Below are positions 47,008-52,500 of a DNA stretch of 52,500 nt, piece by piece (positions within the stretch are counted from its first letter, which is position 1; each line of letters starts with the position of its first letter). A program made the position numbers and the translations under genes. The DNA comes from Cristatella mucedo (taxonomy: Eukaryota > Bryozoa > Phylactolaemata > Cristatellidae). The stretch lies in the NCBI GenBank assembly GCA_009760855.2, contig WPIO01000167.1:1-52500 (forward strand), read 5' to 3'. A model generated the notes under the pieces. The model ran no database searches and was not told the origin of the DNA. It worked only from the letters and a program-made list of their open reading frames with translations.

Positions 47008-47268
47008 TCAGACAACTACTCGCTTGCTGCCGACTATGGCTAATCCTTTTCAGCGGTCCGAAGCTGCTACTTCCATGCTACTCACTACATCAACTGCTCT
47101 CCTGACTCTGCTATTCTTCCCGCTTTCTCTTTGTTGCGTGTGACGAAGTCTGCTGGCTACCGAATGCGTACCGAAAGCCGCTTAGGCTGTGAATGGGCTA
47201 CACAAATTTCCTGTGTAACACCCACATGGTCTTTAGGACTTTGTGGAGATACAAATGAAGATACATTA
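47008..47268 (+). mobile_element. LINE-B 3' end, short young insertion (unit 2 only)
   Basis: Plus-strand 5'-truncated copy: GGCTACCGAATGCGTACCGA, CCGCTTAGGCTGTGAATGGG and ACACCCACATGGTCTTTA are close reverse complements of 27650-27900. It ends near GAAGATACATTACGGATCC. In unit 1 AATCTTTAGGC joins GGATCCGTCTGGAG directly at about 22997, so it arrived after the duplication. Confidence 0.85.
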
Positions 47269-47744
47269 CGGATCCATCTAGAGATGGTGCCTCCATTTTT
47301 CGTTCATACAGTCAATACTGCTGGAATTTTGTCGCACGCGAGCCATTGCCAGACGTGAATAAAGTGGTGACTGCCGATCTACGTCAAGTTCATGGCTACT
47401 CGCTCTCGGCGAAAACTGGTTAGCTTTCTCAGTGAGCTGTCATTAACTGCACTGACACGCCTCCTGTGCAGAGTCCTGGACGTGCCACGATACAGGTTTG
47501 GTGCTGATCGGCAGTTTTGAAATTTTTTTAGAAAAATGCCTTAGTGGCCTGGGCTGCCCATTTAGGTCACTAGGTTACCGCATTCGGTAAGCCAATCTCC
47601 AAGCTGTCTGGCAGAACAACCCTTCAGGTCGCACCTGTCGCTGAGCGATCCGAAATCAGAGCGCCCCGCGTGTGTCAGAGCCACTGCTGCCGATGCTACA
47701 GCTTTACACAAGGTCTAGGCTTGCAAAACTCATCAAAGGCTTAT

Positions 47745-48600
47745 CCATCCGACTGGGCGCCGGGTGATTCCGTTCACGTTGCCGGCAACACAGTGGTTGC
47801 TTGGCACGCACTGACACCAGCCCCATCAGAATTCAATCCAGTAGCCACCCAGGTTCGGCTCACAGCACTGTGACCGTCGCACGAGCCACAGACGACGTAG
47901 CTGTAGCGAGGCGATGGCAGAACAGAAAGTAATTACGATGCCAAAAAAAATGGGAAAGAACCTAACGATACAGAACTCTTTCGCCATTAAATCAAATGAG
48001 ACTCGCAACAACAACGCCCCAGCACTGGCCTGATGAATGCTGCCGGACCATCTGACTTAACCTGTGGTGAGCTCTTCAATGAGCGACTTGACGTCGCTTT
48101 ACATGGCTCGGCCGAAATAAAATTATACAGTTCAAGCATATTTTCACAGGTATGGGCAAGGAGACTTGCTAGAGCAACGCTCGCACGAACGGACGAGCTT
48201 TATGGTCGAACCGCACGACTGAACTGGCCGTTTTTTAAGGTCGGCACTTAACGTCCATTTTTGGTACGGCCCTAATGCCACGGTCTCATGAAGTTTCCGA
48301 TTGGCACATGGTGGCGAGCGTTCAAAATGTCGTTGGGTTAAATGAAAAGTGTTGCGTACAAATACGAATACTATTACCACGACGACGTTCAGGAACGGCG
48401 GTGCTCCATCTTTCAAGTCGACGCCGGAAGGCAAGGATACGCGCTCGCATGTCACGTCGGCAAACTGGCGTCAAGTTTGAACACTACTAGTCAAAGAATG
48501 CGTAATGCGATCGATCACTACGACGTGGGCTCTAGCTCGCTCATGTTCTGTGACGCTTTCGCTAGCATTCGCTAACCAAGCCAGTTGAGTGAGCCGCACA
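47745..48600. other. Unit 2-specific block of about 850 bp, unidentified
   Basis: No counterpart in unit 1 between about 23735 and 23770. It holds short open stretches on the plus strand (48033-48251; 48342-48575, with HDDVQERRCSIFQVDAGRQG) and one on the minus strand (48455-48144). None shows a domain I recognise. A possible acceptor-like TATTTTCACAG lies at about 48137-48149. It lies just upstream of the paralogue 2 promoter region. Confidence 0.35.
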
Positions 48601-48666
48601 CCGAATTAATGCTGCCCTGCCGCCACCGTCTGATTCCCCGTTAACTTCGCTTACTAGCCGCCGTAC

Positions 48667-49397
48667 CGGCGAGCTTCTCCATCGCCCCGGCTACCCCACC
48701 CCTACCTCCGCCATCTCTCGAAAAAGGAGCGCCCAAATGGGCTCGCTACAGCGACGCTCAGTGCGCCATGGCGTTCCAAGTCTGTTCGCCCGGCCCACCA
48801 CCCCGCTCGTTCAGCGAAGGGAACTTCTGCTGCGAAGCCGCGTGAGCAAGCTCGCGTGCTTACTCGGTCGCTGCACCCGCTGCGGCACAGCGTCGTCGCA
48901 TCCGCTCTACCGAGAGGACGTATCCGCAGCGTATCGACTGAGAGCTGCAGATCACGGACGCTATCGCCGCGGGATATAAAGGCTGGCGAGCCGATCGTTG
49001 GCAAAGCATTGATACCATTTCCTCAGGCACTAGCATTTAGTGTGTAGCTATCGTCCTTACGTTCTACATTTACCTCTTCGAGCCGATAGAATACTCAAAG
49101 TTGAATACGAAATGCCGCTTGCCGATCAGCGTGCCCTAAGGGAGTCTATTTGGCTGCCGGTGAAAGAAGAATGACGACGAACAAAGAAGAAAGAAAAATA
49201 AAAAAAAGTGCTCTACCGAATGACGAAAGCGAGTGCGTAGAGCTAGTGAGTGAGCGTGGCTGGGCTAGTAGTATCGACGCCGCGAACGCTGCAGCAGGGT
49301 GTCGCTTTGTGGGGCCGCTAACGCTCGCTCGCTGCAGCCACCCGGCGGTGATCGAAACCTAACAAAGCTAGGTAGCCCCGAAGTGGCCAGAGCGAGG
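48667..49397 (+). promoter_or_regulatory. GC-rich 5' flank of lectin paralogue 2
   Basis: Counterpart of 23776-24545, containing the TATAAA at 48975. Open reading stretches here are shadows of GC richness. The boundary with the unit 2-specific block at 47745-48600 is approximate. Confidence 0.35.
48975..48980 (+). promoter_or_regulatory. Candidate TATA box upstream of lectin paralogue 2
   Basis: TATAAA followed by GGCTGGCGAG lies in a GC-rich stretch about 420 bases before the exon 1 ATG. A start 25-30 bases downstream would give a long leader or an unseen 5' non-coding exon. The flanking bases are conserved in unit 1, but the box there is TGTAAA (24124-24129). Motif evidence only. Confidence 0.35.
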
Positions 49398-49461
49398 ATG
49401 GTCTCGTTTGCTCTCGTCAGCTGCTGCTTCATCCTCGTGTGTTGCAGACCAGGTGAAGCAG
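49398..49461 (+). CDS. Exon 1 of a second lectin paralogue (unit 2): signal peptide, partial gene
   Basis: This is the counterpart of 24546-24609. The ATG (A at -3, G at +4) starts [20 protein letters not shown] and then A, a leader with a cleaner hydrophobic core than unit 1 (Phe4 and Leu6 instead of Leu4 and His6). It ends in phase 1 before a GTGAGT donor. Only four base changes separate the two coding parts, two of them silent. The first 70-80 bases of the intron are almost as well conserved. The PAN and FTP exons expected from unit 1 would fall beyond 52,500, so whether this copy is intact is unknown. Confidence 0.6.
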
Positions 49462-49664
49462 GTGAGTCGTCGATGCCAAGTGGGCCTGCTGTAGCTGCGA
49501 CTCGGTCCGACGTGAAGCTGTCTCCTGTCTTATGCTAGCAGCTCTAGCATGTTTCAAGTTGTTGGTAATAATGAAGTGCAGTGTAAGTCTGTAGCGATTG
49601 TTTAGTATGAAACTCTCTTTCCATGAAAGCAATTTCATTTTTACTATTTCGCCCTATATCTTAT

Positions 49665-49822
49665 ATTCTCTCTCTCTCTCTCTCATTCTCTCTCACTGTC
49701 TCTCATTCTCTCTCTCTCTCCCTCTCTGTCTCTATGTGATATCTCCAATTAAATATCTCTCGCTAGCTCTTTCATATTGTTGCCAAGTCTCTGTCTCTCT
49801 CTCTCTCTCTCCCGCTCTCTCC

Positions 49823-49887
<65 letters not shown>

Positions 49888-49985
49888 CTCGTAACTCTCT
49901 CTCGCACTTTCTCGCCCCCTCTCTCTCCGTCTCTCTCTCTCAATACCTGTCCCTCTCTCACGCACTCTCTCTCGCTCTTGATTAG
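49665..49985. repeat. (CT)n microsatellite in intron 1 of paralogue 2
   Basis: Longer and purer than its unit 1 counterpart (24815-25020), with an uninterrupted CT core at about 49820-49882. Confidence 0.95.
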
Positions 49986-50084
49986 TGCGACTGCTGAGCG
50001 TTTCAAATAAAAGTGATGCCTTGGTACACTTCAAAAAACAGCTTGACAGAGAGAGAGAGAGAATACGCAGTCCTTACTCCAGAA

Positions 50085-50690
50085 CAATAATAATATTATT
50101 ATTATTATTATTAATACACTTGATTAAGTGCCCTCACACAACTCAATCTCCATCTAAGCGCCTCACCTTTACTGCAAAGGAAACACGATTGAATAGTGAG
50201 CGGTAACCTGCTTTATAAACGTTACGAATAGCATGGTTAGGAACAACATGCCCAGAGATACGAATAACACGCACAAGAATGTGCGTGGTAAGTCGCTTTG
50301 TCTCTCATGCTCAGGGTAAAGCGTTGTCTTTCGTGAATTATCAATCGTGTGGCAGCTTATATTTTCTGTACCCTACGACAGACGTGATCTGGCTACTGGC
50401 TCACAAGTTTCACGCCCATCTGGTGAAACTAAAAATGAATCTATTCATGACGGCATTGGTACTTTATGTGCTTATGCCTGCTGAAATTGTTGCACGCTAC
50501 CACTAACCACATTTGCATGCCGACCATTGTGCACGGCACACTTTACATTGTTATTCTTGTAGTTTCTTGATTAAACCACCACTAAAAATTAGTTGTCGCT
50601 TCCTTTGCAGCAATTGTAAGGCGCCTAGAAAGTGACTGAGCTCTGTGAAGGCACTTAATCGAATTTATCATTATTGTTATTTTTATCATT
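50085..50690. mobile_element. Composite element with inverted LINE-A 3' ends (unit 2)
   Basis: Counterpart of 25165-25760: the (AAT)n/(ATT)n tail and TACACTTGATTAAGTGCCCTC start the left arm, and the right arm ends CAATTGTAAGGCGCC...TTATTTTTATCATTG. Presence in both units dates the arrangement before the duplication. Confidence 0.65.
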
Positions 50691-51149
50691 GTGAATGAAA
50701 TGCCGCCCTCCGCCCAAAAGGCCACCCGACCGAGCTCTCTGTTTAAAAGCCCAGCTAATGGCCGATGCTAGAACTGCCTGCACATTCCCTCGGCTTCTCT
50801 GCCGAAACTGAATCACCGTGTTACAATCTCAGAGAACGAGTAAGGAGCATCAGAGCGCAGTAAAATTGTCAGCATGGACACACATTCCAAACGTAGATCA
50901 TTCTCGAGGATAAGATCCTCGACGACAAATGCAGTTCCTCTATAGGCTTGTAAACATCACATGCAGTCGCAAAGTCGTGATATGGCACAGAGAGGAGCGT
51001 CTCCATTAGGTAACCCCACCAGGTGGTAGTCAACGTTGGTTCTGGAGACATGAAAAAAAACTCGTCTTTAGGGCTGTCGCTCTTGGTCAGATGGCCACAG
51101 TAAGTTTACAGCTCCAGCGAGCGAGTGCTCCCGTCCACCTTCACAGCAA

Positions 51150-51410
51150 GAGCGTTTCTGCCCGGCGGCTTGATGGCGACGACCTCGTTCACGGGGCTGC
51201 CCTCCGTCACCGTTTTGGACGTGGACGTCGCCGTTTTGAATGTGAAATAGCTGCAGCCATCGATTGGAGCTTCATAGGCCACGCCCAGCCTGGGCTGTCT
51301 GCTTCAAAGCGCCTGCTTAGGCCTCTACAGCCGCCGAAAGTGAAAAAGTGCCACCTAAAACGATGGGTCGAGCTGTCGTCGACTGGGAACAACACGTTCT
51401 AGACGAAGGT
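51150..51410 (+). pseudogene. Relic PAN-like exon in intron 1, unit 2
   Basis: Homologous to 26236-26480 and to the PAN exon at 30040-30288. In the PAN frame it reads ATPSLGCLLQSACLGLYSRR before a stop, where the good exon has [18 protein letters not shown]. The CLLQSxC core survives, the first cysteine is replaced, and stops lie on both sides. It is closer to the good exon than the unit 1 relic is. Confidence 0.55.
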
Positions 51411-51544
51411 AGCAGGCTCGTCATCTTAGGCAGCCGTTTCACTGACTGAGCTCGTCCAGGGTCAGCATCGAAGCTTCGAAAGATGGAATGCAAACATAGC
51501 CAGTGTTCGATGATAACGATGCAACTGCTTAGAATGCAAGGGTT

Positions 51545-51607
51545 GGTGCGACGGTTAGCTCTGCTGATGTGACGGCTAGCAATGCTGATTTGGAGGCTAG
51601 CCCTGAC
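51545..51607 (+). repeat. 21-bp minisatellite, three copies (unit 2)
   Basis: Counterpart of 26618-26722, two copies shorter, followed in both units by the conserved CGGAGCAGCCAGCGTTCGTT. Confidence 0.7.
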
Positions 51608-51913
51608 TTCAACTGGCCACGGAGCAGCCAGCGTTCGTTCGTCCAGCACTATGGCCCTGAGCGGATCTCTTATGCACGACTACGCACGTCGCGAACCGAA
51701 CGAGCAGCTAATTCAGCACTCATATCGATAAGGCGTCCGATTTCGGGTGCATAGCACCCTCAAATACTGGAATCTATTTGTAAGAGCTTTACAGAAGATT
51801 TCATGTAAGCATTACCGGATGATTGTTTGTATCATTCGCTATTTCATCAAGTATACGATTACTGCATGTGCTTTCACAGATTCAGCACACACACACTGAC
51901 GCACACACAAAAG

Positions 51914-51914
<1 letters not shown>

Positions 51915-52000
<86 letters not shown>

Positions 52001-52037
52001 GGTGTGTGTGTGTGTGTGTGGGTATGTGTTTGTGTAT
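51915..52037. repeat. (TG)n microsatellite
   Basis: Near-pure TG tract with a short TGGG interruption; counterpart of 27043-27250 but lacking the long CA arm. Confidence 0.95.
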
Positions 52038-52500
52038 GCATGGCCATCTGTATTCACGAAAATCCCTCAAGATTCCTAGGCAGTTTGGCTAGAGATTTGT
52101 TTGCTGCCCCTATATATTCCAAGCAGCTGTCGATGTGCATGCGATGCCAAAAATGTTCGCATCCCTAAGCAAAATGCAGAATTAATGAAGTACGTGTGTT
52201 TGAAGGACAGTGGTAGATGCAATAGTAATAGGAAATTGAAACTTTGCATAACTCCTCAATTAGTCCATATTTCTCACTGTGCCCTATGACGCCACTCATG
52301 TTTGGCCCAGAAGTTAAGGCACTCACCTTGACCAAGGTCAAGGTGAATGTATTTCGTGACCGAGATCGCAGGTTTGAGATCCGCAGCACATGCGAAATGC
52401 CTGATTAAAGATTTCAAGTTTTCTTAAAGCGCTACATTATTAATTGTATTTACACCTCCCGAATTTTTTGGAAGTGAGCTTGACAATAATTGCTCGATAA

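Larger units (their letters stand above)
34976..52440 (+). repeat. Segmental duplication, unit 2
   Basis: Second copy of 5927-27640. Homology starts abruptly inside the 3' part of a minus-strand LINE-A at AGACAAGCCT (34976; 5927 in unit 1). The bases just left of 34976 are not LINE sequence. It continues essentially to the window end. By eye the copies differ at roughly one base in five or six, with islands over 95% identical around 22655/46672 and the signal exon. Confidence 0.85.

Noticed and set aside
1-52500. tRNA, rRNA, CRISPR, bacterial genes or viral genes
   Set aside because: No cloverleaf, spacer array, operon-like gene packing or viral domain was seen on either strand; the absence is by eye, not by a search tool.

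Overview
This is metazoan nuclear DNA. Coding sequence is sparse and split by introns with GT..AG borders. Microsatellites are long ((TCTCTGTC)n, (CA)n/(TG)n, (GA)n, (CT)n, (AT)n), and decayed non-LTR retrotransposons of CR1/L2 (Jockey superfamily) type are everywhere. I see no operons, tRNA, rRNA or CRISPR. The species cannot be fixed from the sequence; a marine invertebrate or early-branching chordate is plausible because the one clear gene joins a PAN/Apple-like domain to a fucolectin-type (FTP/F5-8C-like) lectin domain. That is inference only.

Layout. 1-5,926 is non-duplicated DNA with LINE fragments and a large TCTCTGTC microsatellite. From 5,927 to about 27,640 runs a block (unit 1) that reappears in the same order and orientation from 34,976 to about 52,440 (unit 2). 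This is an old, diverged direct segmental duplication with a period near 29 kb; by eye roughly 80-85% identical, with better conserved islands. Units differ by insertions: LINE-A copies at about 10,262-11,147, 15,070-18,018, 19,392-20,205 and 20,610-21,035 are only in unit 1; a LINE-B 3' fragment at 47,008-47,268 and an unidentified block at 47,745-48,600 are only in unit 2.

The best supported gene is on the + strand of unit 1: exons 24,546-24,609 (signal peptide), 30,040-30,288 (PAN-like), 32,282-32,311 (30-nt micro-exon), 32,537-32,728 and 34,255-34,496 (FTP lectin domain, stop). All four introns are phase 1 and the joined frame is open for 258 codons. It predicts a small secreted lectin. 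The matching first exon in unit 2 (49,398-49,461) starts a paralogue whose other exons would lie beyond the window. Both units also carry a ruined extra PAN-like exon in intron 1 (about 26,236-26,480 and 51,150-51,410), and both have a GC-rich upstream region; unit 2 has a TATAAA at 48,975 where unit 1 has TGTAAA.

Two LINE families recur. LINE-A has an (ATT)n 3' tail; long copies lie at 5,320-8,600 (-), 34,976-37,430 (-) and 15,165-18,015 (+), with many 3' fragments. LINE-B has a pentanucleotide TAATG-type tail; its longest copy is 27,645-29,735 (-). Every copy that spans the RT catalytic box has lost the Y/F-A-D-D motif, so none looks active. Also notable are a GC-rich, internally repetitive ORF region present in both units (13,190-14,160 and 40,059-41,960), flanked in unit 2 by direct repeats, and a 600-bp element made of inverted LINE-A 3' ends.
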